Assembly (NCBI GenBank): GCA_017546785.1
Contig: JAFYRW010000042.1
Coordinates: forward strand, 124,001 to 188,000
Direction of reading: 5' to 3'
Length of the DNA stretch: 64,000 bases
Origin: Bacteroidaceae bacterium
GTDB lineage: Bacteria; Bacteroidota; Bacteroidia; Bacteroidales; Bacteroidaceae
Shown here: piece by piece, positions 52,481 through 61,230 of the stretch
How positions within the stretch are numbered: position 1 is the first letter of the stretch
How the letters are laid out: every line of letters starts with the position of its first letter
Made by a program: the position numbers and the translations under genes
The notes under the pieces: model-generated
The model's database searches: none
What the model was told of the DNA's origin: nothing
The model's input: the letters and a program-made list of their open reading frames with translations, nothing else

Positions 52481-54502
52481 ATGAAGAAATTTTTACTTTT
52501 TACAACAATGTGCTTTTTGTTTGTTGTAGCAAAAGCGCAAATTAGCAGTATGACAGACTTGTTTGGTGAGTATGAGTTTACCTCAAATATGACTGTTACA
52601 ACTGATGGAGAGAAGTTCTTTAAGGCTGGACGTTTCGCCCAAGAGAGCGATGTTGTTATCTCAAAGAACGACGTTTACTTTGCCGAGGTTAGCGGATTGG
52701 CAGGTGCTAGCGGCGGTGTTATGGGTATTCAGAATTTTGATGCCGACAAAAAGACTTTCGGTACTCACAATGCAAACTCAAACTCTCCCTGGGTTGCTTC
52801 TACAATCGGTATGACAACTCCCGACGGTGCTAACCCCTACAACGGCGGTTACTATTTGGAGTTTACTTATGATGCAAACGGTGATATCACAATCCCCGAC
52901 TTTGCATTGGTTCGTGTAAGCGACTATAATGCTACAACAGCAACTATCCTTGCTCAGTTTACAAATTGTAAATTGACTCTTAAGAACAAGCAGGTAATTG
53001 TTCTCGAGGATATGTCTGGTAACTGGAACTTTACTGCAACAACTTTCGAGAATGACTCTACATTCCCCACACAGTTCAAAATGGATATTGTTGCAAACAA
53101 TCAGGAGCTCAGCGAGTATTCTGTAGATATTATGTTCGAGGGATACGAGACAGTTTCTATCAATAATGCTACATTCAACGGTGATGAGCTTATTATTCCT
53201 ATCGATGATTCATATATCAGCGTTGATGAGAAGATTGCTCTTTATACTTATATGAGCCCCAAACGTCAGGGTAATATCCGTTTCAAGAAGGGTTCTACAA
53301 ATTCAACAATGACTCTCTCTAGCGGTTTGCGTATCGCGCAGGAGACTAAAACAGTCGAGGGTAACGATACTATCATCGGTATTCAGGGCTATTCTTTTGG
53401 TTCAGCAGTTAAAGAGGTAATTGTTGAGGCCTCAGACTTTACAGGCTCATACAAGGTTACATCGGAGAAGGTTACAACAACAACCAGCGATGTAACTTAT
53501 CCTAAATCTTTTGAGATTGAGGTTAAGCCTGCTGCCGACGGTAGCTACTATATCACAAAGTTCTTTGATAAAGATGTTAAGGACATTAACAACAATGTAG
53601 GTATCCCCGCAGCTATTTCTGCCGAGGATCCTACAAAATTGGAGATTTCTGTAGGTGTCGATTCTCGTGTGATGAGCCTCGGAAACAATAAATATGTTGT
53701 ATTGTACGACCAGTCGGGTAGCGACAAGGGTAAGGTAACTATCACAATGAATAGCGATGGTACTCTTGCAATGAGCGACTTTGTAACCTATATTTACGAT
53801 GGTAATAAATCTACAATCAACGCTCTTTTCCAGTCTAATACAATTGTGCTTGGTGACGCTCCCCAGCCTATCGACTTTAAAAAGTCTTACACTGTGAAGT
53901 ATGATGCAAGCAATGTTGATGTCAAGAATGCTGTTATTGAGTTCCCTACAGAGTGGGAGATTGCCTTCACAGAGTTCAGCGAGTCTAAGATTGCTATCAG
54001 CTCATTCCTCGGATGTGATATTTCTTTGATAAATCAGGGTGGTTACCTCATAGAGGTTGATGCTGACGATATTCGCACAATCAAGGTTGATCTCAGCAGC
54101 GGTACAAGATATTTGAAGGCTGTTGTACAGGGCGAGCAGTATCTCTTGGTTCGTAATGTTGATGGCGAGAGCAAGGGTGAATTGGTAATTACCATCGACG
54201 AGGAGGGTAATGTAACCATTTCTGATTTCTCTGTTTGCTTGATGGACAGCGAGAGCGGTGATATTGCTGTTGTTGCAACTTATAGCTCAAATGCTAATAC
54301 TACTGCTGTTGATGCTGTTGAGGATGAGGCTGCTATTGCTGTTCAGGGTGGTGTGATAAGCATCGCGCAGGAGGCTGCAGTAGAGGTTTACAATTTGACC
54401 GGTGTTTGTGTTTACAATGGTGTAACAACCGAGGTTAGTGGATTGGCACGCGGAATCTACATTGTTAAGGTTGGTACAACTGTACGTCGCGTAATTCTTT
54501 AA
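52481..54502 (+). CDS. Secreted repeat protein with type IX-like tail
   Basis: A 673-residue exported protein that I do not recognise. A signal peptide (1-20, ending AKAQ) is followed by four diverged beta-rich modules of roughly 130-170 residues. They open with GEYEFTSNM, GNWNFTATTF, GSYKVTSEKV and KKSYTVKYDA, and later share a pattern such as KGKVTITMNSDGTLAMSDF / KGELVITIDEEGNVTISDF. The C-terminus (VYNLTGVCVYNG...GIYIVKVGTTVRRVIL) looks like a short type A sorting domain. Codons are strongly biased to a few choices, as in highly expressed genes. ATG 52481 is used; the frame opens 24 bp earlier with TTG. A related-tail LRR gene follows after a hairpin. Confidence 0.75.
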   Translation: MKKFLLFTTMCFLFVVAKAQISSMTDLFGEYEFTSNMTVTTDGEKFFKAGRFAQESDVVISKNDVYFAEVSGLAGASGGVMGIQNFDADKKTFGTHNANSNSPWVASTIGMTTPDGANPYNGGYYLEFTYDANGDITIPDFALVRVSDYNATTATILAQFTNCKLTLKNKQVIVLEDMSGNWNFTATTFENDSTFPTQFKMDIVANNQELSEYSVDIMFEGYETVSINNATFNGDELIIPIDDSYISVDEKIALYTYMSPKRQGNIRFKKGSTNSTMTLSSGLRIAQETKTVEGNDTIIGIQGYSFGSAVKEVIVEASDFTGSYKVTSEKVTTTTSDVTYPKSFEIEVKPAADGSYYITKFFDKDVKDINNNVGIPAAISAEDPTKLEISVGVDSRVMSLGNNKYVVLYDQSGSDKGKVTITMNSDGTLAMSDFVTYIYDGNKSTINALFQSNTIVLGDAPQPIDFKKSYTVKYDASNVDVKNAVIEFPTEWEIAFTEFSESKIAISSFLGCDISLINQGGYLIEVDADDIRTIKVDLSSGTRYLKAVVQGEQYLLVRNVDGESKGELVITIDEEGNVTISDFSVCLMDSESGDIAVVATYSSNANTTAVDAVEDEAAIAVQGGVISIAQEAAVEVYNLTGVCVYNGVTTEVSGLARGIYIVKVGTTVRRVIL

Positions 54503-54513
54503 TAATCATAGAG

Positions 54514-54549
54514 CACCGCTACCTTAATATTAGGGTAGTGGTGTCTTTT
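54514..54549 (+). terminator. Hairpin between the two surface-protein genes
   Basis: CACCGCTACC pairs with GGGTAGTGGTG (one wobble or bulge), followed by TCTTTTG. It may reduce read-through into the LRR gene, which has no evident promoter of its own in the remaining 25 bp. Confidence 0.65.
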
Positions 54550-54574
54550 GTTTAATTGTATTTTTTATAAGAAT

Positions 54575-56041
54575 ATGAAAAACAAGGGAATAGCATTGTT
54601 GGCATTTTTTGCGCTTGTATGTGCGCAGATGTCATTTGCACAGAATTATATTGGATATGGTTCTTCTATGGAGCTTACCTCTATGGGCGATCATATTGGA
54701 TTGTCGCTCGAGCCTAAATATCCTATCGAGGAGACTGTTCTTAATTTGAAAGGCGGTGATGAGTTTACAATTATGGCCAGAACTCTTACCGGTGGCTCTG
54801 CTTCCGATAAAGTGGCTGTTGCTCTTGTTGCTAGCAACCGTGCGTTGAAGGAGATTCTTGCCGAGACAACAAAGGGTGTTTCGGGTAATACCACTCTTTC
54901 GTTCGACTGTAAGATTAGCGAGAATACTTATGTTGCCGATGATGATATCATTATGCTTGTATCGGCAATGAAGAACGGACAGTATCAGGAGATTAAATCA
55001 ACTTATGCGGGTGTTGTTACAAATATCCCTGCAAAGAACTACCAGATTCCTTTCCACAAGATTAACCTTCCCGACAATATCCCCGGTGTAACAATAAAGA
55101 AGGGTGATGCTACTCTTTATCGCGACAAGATTGTTCGCGGACGCAACTACTCTTTCTACGTAATTCCCGATAATTCGGATATTAAGGTTATTGTTGAGGC
55201 TAACGGCTCTCCTTTGGTTGAGACTTACGGCTACTATGCTCTAAACAATGTACAGGGTGATATTGACGTAGAGGTTCGAGTATTCAATCCTCATACTTCT
55301 ACTCCTTACCGTAATCTTGCATTGGACTATCAGGTACGTCTGAGAGACCTTCTTACTCAGGAAGAGATGGATTGTGTCTCTTATCTTAAGCTTACAGGAT
55401 GGGTGTCACACGAGGATATCTTTACCATACGCGATGATATGCCCTTCTTGAATGTACTTGATATGTCAGAGGCAAGAGCTCAGAATAATACTTTCCCCGA
55501 TCGTGCTTTCGAAGGTAGAGCTTCTATTACTCATATTTATCTTCCCGAGACTCTCACAGGATTCGGAAGTAATGCTTTCTATGGCATTGGTATAGAGTCT
55601 ATTGTGCTTCCCGAGACATTGAGCACATTCGGATTTAACCAGTTCTATGGCTGTGCTAACCTGAGAACCCTTTGGGTTAAATGGGACCCCACTAAGAATG
55701 GTATGACACAGGGATTCCCTATTCCTCCCTGTGCTTTCCGCAGTACTCCTTATAACTACGAGGGTACACTCATTGTGCCTGCCGGCTGTGTGAACTATTA
55801 CAGAAATACAGAGACTTGGGGTAACTGGTATAATATTCGCGAGGAGGGTCCTGTGGATATCTTCTTGACAATGCCTCCTGCTCCTCCTGTTGTTGAAGAG
55901 CCTGAGAATACTACAGGCGTTGAGAATGTAGAGTCTGTAGACGCAGAGAATACTATTTATGATATTTTCGGTCGTCGTGTGAACGAGATTGTCGTTCCCG
56001 GCATCTATATTGTAAATGGTGTAAAACAGTTGGTAAAGTAA
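54575..56041 (+). CDS. Secreted BspA-type LRR protein with type IX-like tail
   Basis: A 488-residue exported protein. A signal peptide (1-23, ending SFAQ) is followed by a beta-rich N-terminal part of unknown type (about 25-245), then a short LRR_5 segment (about 260-370) with LKLTGWVSHEDIF, ITHIYLPETLTGFGSNAF and IESIVLPETLSTFGFNQF. A tail after a Pro/Glu-rich linker reads NTIYDIFGRRVNEI...GIYIVNGVKQLVK, a typical sorting-domain end. ATG 54575 is used; the frame extends 27 bp upstream without signal-peptide character. It is probably transcribed with the preceding repeat protein. Confidence 0.82.
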   Translation: MKNKGIALLAFFALVCAQMSFAQNYIGYGSSMELTSMGDHIGLSLEPKYPIEETVLNLKGGDEFTIMARTLTGGSASDKVAVALVASNRALKEILAETTKGVSGNTTLSFDCKISENTYVADDDIIMLVSAMKNGQYQEIKSTYAGVVTNIPAKNYQIPFHKINLPDNIPGVTIKKGDATLYRDKIVRGRNYSFYVIPDNSDIKVIVEANGSPLVETYGYYALNNVQGDIDVEVRVFNPHTSTPYRNLALDYQVRLRDLLTQEEMDCVSYLKLTGWVSHEDIFTIRDDMPFLNVLDMSEARAQNNTFPDRAFEGRASITHIYLPETLTGFGSNAFYGIGIESIVLPETLSTFGFNQFYGCANLRTLWVKWDPTKNGMTQGFPIPPCAFRSTPYNYEGTLIVPAGCVNYYRNTETWGNWYNIREEGPVDIFLTMPPAPPVVEEPENTTGVENVESVDAENTIYDIFGRRVNEIVVPGIYIVNGVKQLVK

Positions 56042-56062
56042 TTCCCGGTTGTGATATATGAT

Positions 56063-56093
56063 AATTCGGGCAGACTTTTGGTCTGCCCGAATT
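56063..56093. terminator. Bidirectional terminator
   Basis: AATTCGGGCAGAC (56063-56075), loop TTTTG, complement (56081-56093). It lies between convergent genes ending at 56041 and 56113. Confidence 0.85.
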
Positions 56094-56112
56094 TGTTTAT
56101 GGGTGGTCTCTG

Positions 56113-57414
56113 CTATCTTTTTTCACGTTCCAGAATGGAGAGGTTCATTGCTGCTTGCTCGTCTCCTTGCATTGCCGCTTCGAGGAATGCCTTTTCGGCG
56201 GCGCTGCGTCTGTGACGGCGATAGTCTATGATTCCTTGCAGATTAAGGCTGCGGGGGTCACTGCTGTATATCTTCAATTTGTCGCTCAGACGGTGATAGT
56301 CGGGGTGAGGGGATAATATTATCTCCCGAATAATCTTGTTTAGTTCGTCGGCTATGCTGTCGGGGGTATTGACATAATAGATGCGTGTGCAGCAGGCGCC
56401 ACGCAGATTCTCAGGCTCTTGTGCGTTTATTGCATTGTAGTAGCTTCCTTTGTCAAAATTGCGCAGGGTGGCGAGTCGTTTGGAGGCTTTTGGTTCGTTG
56501 TATAGCAGCCTTATGAGGCTGTCGCTCGCGGGAGTCCTTAGTGCGGCGAGCATTGTGTATATTTGCTCCCAATTTTTGCCTCCATCGGCAATCTCGAATA
56601 TCTCGGCGGGAAGCTCGCAGGCCTGCATAAGCTGGTCGCGCATCGATTGTGCGCGTTTGTATCCTAGCTTTGGGGTAATCTCGTCGTCGTGATCGGGAGC
56701 TGTGTATCCTAAAATCTGTATCGAGGCTATATTTGTGCGCTCGTCGTTGAGCATTCTTTTTATATAGGCGGTGAGGCTGTCGAGTGTGCTGCCGTTGTTC
56801 ATATATCCCTTTTCGAGGTGAGCGCTGTTCATAGGGTAGTGAACGTGGTTCGTCTGGCTGTGGGGAATGTGTACGCTGTCGCCCTTCAGCATCTTGTAGC
56901 TGTTCATAGAGCATATATAGGGGTGACGCTGCGACAGATGGTCGCCGGCGGTAAGCGCTGACGATATTGGGCGCAATTGCATTGGTTGGCACTCGGGCAT
57001 AAATATTCTGATGGAGTCGATATTTCCTATTGTGCCTTGTGGAGATGTATATTCGCTGTATGTGATGCCTGTAAGGTTGTTGGCGATATTCTCCTCGGGG
57101 ATTATCAGTGTACAGCGGTGGTGTCCCTGAGGCTTTGATGTTGTCTTATAGCCGTACTTCTTCTTGAACTCTTTTGCGTAACGTCGGCCCTGAAAGCGGC
57201 TTACTCCGCTGTTTACGCAGGTGTCGGGGCTGCATATTTGGCTGTGCAGTATCAGTTCGTCGCTTGTGGGTACCTTGTCGATTGTGTAATTCATTGTTAC
57301 GTACCAACAGCTGTTGTCGTGACGAAGGCTGCAACTGTCGGGGGTGATGGTGTGCGCTCTTGTGATTAACGGGCATAGAGCAAGAATAAAGAGTAATGAT
57401 TGGTTCCTTTTCAT
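56113..57414 (-). CDS. OmpA-like/DUF3868-type exported protein
   Basis: A 433-residue exported protein with signal peptide (1-20). Residues about 25-130 are beta-rich and resemble the DUF3868 domain of fimbria-associated proteins. Residues about 205-285 fit a divergent OmpA-type peptidoglycan-binding domain: LTAYIKRMLND, IQILGYTAPD and KRAQSMRDQLM. The last 60 residues (RRSAAEKAFLEAAMQGDEQAAMNLS) look like a single TPR/Sel1-like unit. It stands alone, with no fimbrial operon in the window. The combination suggests an outer membrane or periplasmic anchor. Confidence 0.65.
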   Translation of the reverse strand: MKRNQSLLFILALCPLITRAHTITPDSCSLRHDNSCWYVTMNYTIDKVPTSDELILHSQICSPDTCVNSGVSRFQGRRYAKEFKKKYGYKTTSKPQGHHRCTLIIPEENIANNLTGITYSEYTSPQGTIGNIDSIRIFMPECQPMQLRPISSALTAGDHLSQRHPYICSMNSYKMLKGDSVHIPHSQTNHVHYPMNSAHLEKGYMNNGSTLDSLTAYIKRMLNDERTNIASIQILGYTAPDHDDEITPKLGYKRAQSMRDQLMQACELPAEIFEIADGGKNWEQIYTMLAALRTPASDSLIRLLYNEPKASKRLATLRNFDKGSYYNAINAQEPENLRGACCTRIYYVNTPDSIADELNKIIREIILSPHPDYHRLSDKLKIYSSDPRSLNLQGIIDYRRHRRSAAEKAFLEAAMQGDEQAAMNLSILEREKR

Positions 57415-57557
57415 ATTGTTGTTGTTTAAAAGTTTGCTTATCCTTTACTTGATATAAATAAGGTCGCTGCCTGCTTTGTTCGCTGTGTGGTTGCCTTATG
57501 GCTCCATTTTTTTTATGTTTAACGCCCAGACGGTGTTGATAATTTTTTTTCGCACAA

Positions 57558-57589
57558 TTGCCTTTGTTTGGATAATTGTTGTATATTTG
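57558..57589 (+). promoter_or_regulatory. Promoter of the nrdDG operon
   Basis: TTG (57558-57560), 21 bp, TATATTTG (57582-57589). Expected transcription start near 57596, exactly where the riboswitch P1 stem begins. Confidence 0.75.
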
Positions 57590-57593
57590 CATA

Positions 57594-57765
57594 GTGATGG
57601 TTCCGCCTGTGCCTCTTCTGCGTGGGTGGTGAATAGGGAATCGGGTGAAAATCCCGGACAGTCCCGCTGCTGTGAATCTCCTGTGACGTCTTATAACTCT
57701 TGGCCACTGAGTGTAATCTTGGGAAGGCAATAGACCGAGGATTAAGTCAGAATACCTGCCATCGG
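57594..57765 (+). ncRNA. Cobalamin riboswitch aptamer
   Basis: The conserved B12-box parts occur in order: GGGAATCGGGTGAAAATCCC, then GGACAGTCCCGCTGCTGTGA, GCCACTGAG, GGGAAGGC and AAGTCAGAATACCTGCC. GATGG (57596-57600) can pair with CCATC (57759-57763) as the closing P1 stem. It senses adenosylcobalamin or a related form in the 5' leader of nrdDG. Confidence 0.95.
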
Positions 57766-57774
57766 CTTTTAAAT

Positions 57775-57801
57775 TGTTCTTACTCGTGGGTTAGAAGAAC
57801 A
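57775..57801 (+). promoter_or_regulatory. Probable riboswitch expression-platform hairpin
   Basis: TGTTCTT (57775-57781) pairs with AAGAACA (57795-57801). The loop has GTGGG, which could pair with CCCGC in the aptamer, like the known kissing-loop contact. A short T-rich stretch (CTTTTGTTT) follows. The start codon is 28 bp downstream, so control may be on translation or on termination; sequence alone does not decide. Confidence 0.55.
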
Positions 57802-57829
57802 GTGCTACTTTTGTTTAATATATACAATT

Positions 57830-60037
57830 ATGATACAGACTGTTGTTAAGCGCGATGGGCGCATTGTCGGCTTTAATGAGGAGAAAATAGCAACTGCCAT
57901 ACGCAAGGCTATGCTGCATACTGATAGGGGCGAGGATAAGCGTCTTATCAGTCAGATAACCGACTATATTACATTCAAGGGTGATGCTCAAATGACGGTT
58001 GAGGCCATACAGGATATGGTTGAGGTTGAGCTGATGAAGAGTAGCCGCAAGGATGTGGCAAAGGTATATATTGCCTATCGCAACCAGCGTCGTATCGCAC
58101 GAAAGGCAAAGACTAGGGATATATTTTTGGAGATTATTGAGATAAAGTCCAACGACGTTACCCGCGAAAATGCCAATATGAATGCCGATACTCCCGCCGG
58201 AATGATGATGAAGTTCGCCAGCGAGAGTACAAAGCCTTTTGTAGATGATTATCTGCTTAGCAGCGAGGTTCAGGATGCGGTGAGGAATAATTATCTCCAT
58301 ATTCACGATAAGGATTACTATCCCACAAAGAGCCTTACCTGCGTGCAGCATCCTCTCGATAAGATTCTCTCCAATGGACTGTCGGTAGTTCACGGAGAAT
58401 CGCGCCCTGCCAAGCGCATAGAGACGGCCAGCATTCTGGGCTGTATATCAATGGAGACTGCGCAGAATGAGATGCACGGCGGTCAGGCAATTCCTGCTTT
58501 CGATTTTTATCTTGCACCTTTTGTCAGAGCAAGCTATATTGAGGAGGTAAAGCAATTGGAGACTCTTATGGGAGTAAATTATTCCCATTTGTACAGCAAG
58601 CAGGTTGATGACTTTGTGAAGCAGCCGCTGGATCTTCTGTCGGGTGACGAGCGCATTGTGCAGCACGCGATAAACAGAACCGTGGCGCGTGTGCATCAGG
58701 CGATGGAGGCGTTTATCCATAATATGAATACTATTCACTCGCGAGGAGGCAATCAGGTAGTATTCAGCTCAATAAACTACGGTACAGATACATCGGCAGA
58801 GGGACGCTGCATTATAAGAGAGCTTCTTACAAGCACCTACGAGGGAGTAGGGAACGGTGAGACCGCCATATTCCCCATACAAATATGGAAAAAGAAACGA
58901 GGAGTAAGCTATTTACCCGATGACCGCAACTACGACCTTTATAAATTTGCATGCAAGGTGTCGGCGCGTCGTTTCTTCCCCAATTTCCTGAATCTTGATG
59001 CGACATTCAACCGCAACGATGCTTGGCGCGCCGATGATCCTAGACGCTTTGAGCACGAGGTAGCTACAATGGGTTGCCGAACAAGAGTCTTTGAGAATCG
59101 TTTCGGTCCAAAAACGTCTATTGGTCGCGGTAACCTCTCTTTCTCTACCATAAACATTGTGCGTCTGGCTATAGAGTGTATGGGTGTCGAGGATAAAGAG
59201 CTGCGAGTGGCGCAGTTCTTTGCAAAGCTTGATGAACTTTTGGAGATTACGGCATTGCAGCTGCACGAACGTATGGAATTCCAAAAGACTGCCTATGCTA
59301 AGCAGTTCCCGCTGCTTATGTCCTCTTTGTGGATTGGCAGCGAGAATCTATCATCGAACGATACTATTGCTTCGGTAATAAATCAGGGAACATTGGGTAT
59401 TGGATTCATTGGATTGGCCGAATGTCTTGTTGCGCTCACTGGCAAGCATCACGGAGAGTCCGAGGAGTCTCAGGAGCTTGGATTGCGCATAGTAACATAT
59501 ATGCGCGATAGAGCAGATGAATTCTCTGATAAATATCAGCATAATTATAGTGTGCTTGCTACTCCTGCCGAGGGATTGTCGGGAAAATTTACCCGTGTAG
59601 ACCGTAAACATTTTGGAGTGCTTGCGGGAATAACCGACCGCGACTATTATACAAACTCGAATCACGTGCCAGTATATTATAAATGCAGCGCGCGCCACAA
59701 GGCCGAGATTGAGGCTCCTTATCATAATCTTACTCGCGGAGGACATATATTCTACGTTGAGATTGACGGCGATGCAACGCATAATCCCGATGCCATAATG
59801 CGTATGGTTGATATGATGGACAAATATAATATGGGTTACGGCTCGGTGAATCATACACGCACCCGCTGTATGTCCTGCGGCTATGAGAATGCCGACGCTC
59901 TTATGCAGCAGTGCCCTAAATGCGGCAGCAGCAGTATCGACCGTCTGCAGCGTATAACAGGCTATCTTGTAGGAACAACCGACCGCTGGAACAGAGCAAA
60001 ATTGGCTGAATTGAACGATAGAGTGATACACGAATGA
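57830..60037 (+). CDS. nrdD: Anaerobic ribonucleoside-triphosphate reductase
   Basis: A 735-residue class III ribonucleotide reductase that makes dNTPs under anaerobiosis. An ATP-cone (about 3-95, starting VVKRDGRIVGFNEEKI) precedes the ten-stranded barrel. GCISMETAQNEMHGGQ and NFLNLDATFN are in the catalytic part. The C-terminal zinc site is CMSC...CPKC, and the glycyl radical is Gly711 in RITGYLVG. The length is normal. It is activated by the product of nrdG, whose start overlaps its stop by 4 bp. Its leader carries a cobalamin riboswitch. Confidence 0.97.
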   Translation: MIQTVVKRDGRIVGFNEEKIATAIRKAMLHTDRGEDKRLISQITDYITFKGDAQMTVEAIQDMVEVELMKSSRKDVAKVYIAYRNQRRIARKAKTRDIFLEIIEIKSNDVTRENANMNADTPAGMMMKFASESTKPFVDDYLLSSEVQDAVRNNYLHIHDKDYYPTKSLTCVQHPLDKILSNGLSVVHGESRPAKRIETASILGCISMETAQNEMHGGQAIPAFDFYLAPFVRASYIEEVKQLETLMGVNYSHLYSKQVDDFVKQPLDLLSGDERIVQHAINRTVARVHQAMEAFIHNMNTIHSRGGNQVVFSSINYGTDTSAEGRCIIRELLTSTYEGVGNGETAIFPIQIWKKKRGVSYLPDDRNYDLYKFACKVSARRFFPNFLNLDATFNRNDAWRADDPRRFEHEVATMGCRTRVFENRFGPKTSIGRGNLSFSTINIVRLAIECMGVEDKELRVAQFFAKLDELLEITALQLHERMEFQKTAYAKQFPLLMSSLWIGSENLSSNDTIASVINQGTLGIGFIGLAECLVALTGKHHGESEESQELGLRIVTYMRDRADEFSDKYQHNYSVLATPAEGLSGKFTRVDRKHFGVLAGITDRDYYTNSNHVPVYYKCSARHKAEIEAPYHNLTRGGHIFYVEIDGDATHNPDAIMRMVDMMDKYNMGYGSVNHTRTRCMSCGYENADALMQQCPKCGSSSIDRLQRITGYLVGTTDRWNRAKLAELNDRVIHE

Positions 60038-60534
60038 GAATGCTCTCCATTCTTGAGATTATAGAGGATACGACAGTCGATGGACCGGGCTTTAGAACCT
60101 CGGTCTATGCGGCGGGGTGTCCCAATGCCTGTCCCGGCTGCCATAATCCGCAGTCGTGGGACATTGCTAACGGCCGTTCAATGACTACGCAGGAGATTCT
60201 TGATGTTATTCTTACAGACCCTTTTGCCGACGTGACATTTACGGGTGGTGACCCTATGTTTCAGCCGTTGGAATTTGCTGGGCTTGCAAAGGCTATCCGT
60301 GAGCATAGTAACAAGAATATATGGTGCTATACAGGATTCCTGTACGAAAATATCCTTAAGAACAACGAGCAGAGGGCTCTGCTGGAACTTGTCGATGTTC
60401 TTGTCGATGGTCCTTTCGTGCAGTCGCTGCGCGATGAATCGTTGCCTTTCCGCGGCAGCAGCAATCAGCGTCTGATAGATGTCAGGCGCTCAATGGCCGA
60501 GGGTGCTGTCGTGCTTTACGACCCGTTAGCCTAA
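60034..60534 (+). CDS. nrdG: NrdD-activating radical SAM enzyme
   Basis: A 166-residue glycyl-radical activase. The 4Fe-4S motif CxxxCxxC is Cys29, Cys33, Cys36 in GCPNACPGCHN, and the SAM-binding TFTGGDPM follows. It overlaps nrdD by ATGA and is controlled with it. Its 3' end overlaps the 3' end of the convergent HAD gene by 9 bp. Confidence 0.96.
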   Translation: MRMLSILEIIEDTTVDGPGFRTSVYAAGCPNACPGCHNPQSWDIANGRSMTTQEILDVILTDPFADVTFTGGDPMFQPLEFAGLAKAIREHSNKNIWCYTGFLYENILKNNEQRALLELVDVLVDGPFVQSLRDESLPFRGSSNQRLIDVRRSMAEGAVVLYDPLA

Positions 60535-61230
60535 AATGTCGAGTAGTTCGGCAATATTGCTTATTGTGACGGTTGGCATAGCCTGCGGCTCTATTTTTTC
60601 CTCTTCCCACACTTTTCCCTTTATCCACGCTGTTGCGCAGCCTAATGTGCTTGCCGGATATATATCCTTGCGGTAGGAGTCGCCTACGACAAGAATATTC
60701 TCGGCGGGGAGCGACAGTGCCTCTACTCCCATAGCATAGAGCGCAGGGTCGGGCTTTCTTATGCCTACTACCGACGATTCAATTATTCGGCCGAAGAAGC
60801 TGTCGAGCTTGAATTCGCGCAGTACCACCGGCATATTGCCGTAGAAATTTGTTACAAGAACCATAGGGAAGCGCTCAGAGAGTGTGGCAACGACGTTGCG
60901 TGTCGTGTCGAGTGTCGATAGCACTCGCTGGTAGCAACCTGCCGATATTCTCTCTTTCTGTGCATCGCTAATAAGGGCGCCTTTCTCGCGGAGATATTCT
61001 GCCTGAATCTCTATCTTCTTTTCTAACAGTATCTTGAATGTGTCGCAAGGCTCTATTATAGGCATCTTTGCCAATGTGCGCTCTCCGTGTACATAGGCCT
61101 CGCGGAAGAGTTCCTTGCCAATATTTGTTTCGGCTTCAAGATACTGATCCCATATAACCTCGGCCCAATGGTCGCCATTGGTGTCTATTGTGCCGCCGTA
61201 ATCGAATATTACTCCTTTAATCTCTTGCAT
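60526..61230 (-). CDS. HAD-superfamily hydrolase
   Basis: A 234-residue HAD phosphatase. Motif I is DYGGTID with Asp10 as the likely nucleophile, but the usual fourth residue Asp/Gly pattern (DxDGT) is DYGGT, seen in several phosphatases. Motif II is LVTNFYGN, motif III the Lys in RKPDPALY, and motif IV VVGDSYRKDI. As the last gene after a CDP-alcohol phosphatidyltransferase, it could remove the phosphate from a phosphatidyl-alcohol phosphate, an inference from context. The start overlaps the upstream gene by 14 bp. Confidence 0.88.
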   Translation of the reverse strand: MQEIKGVIFDYGGTIDTNGDHWAEVIWDQYLEAETNIGKELFREAYVHGERTLAKMPIIEPCDTFKILLEKKIEIQAEYLREKGALISDAQKERISAGCYQRVLSTLDTTRNVVATLSERFPMVLVTNFYGNMPVVLREFKLDSFFGRIIESSVVGIRKPDPALYAMGVEALSLPAENILVVGDSYRKDIYPASTLGCATAWIKGKVWEEEKIEPQAMPTVTISNIAELLDILG

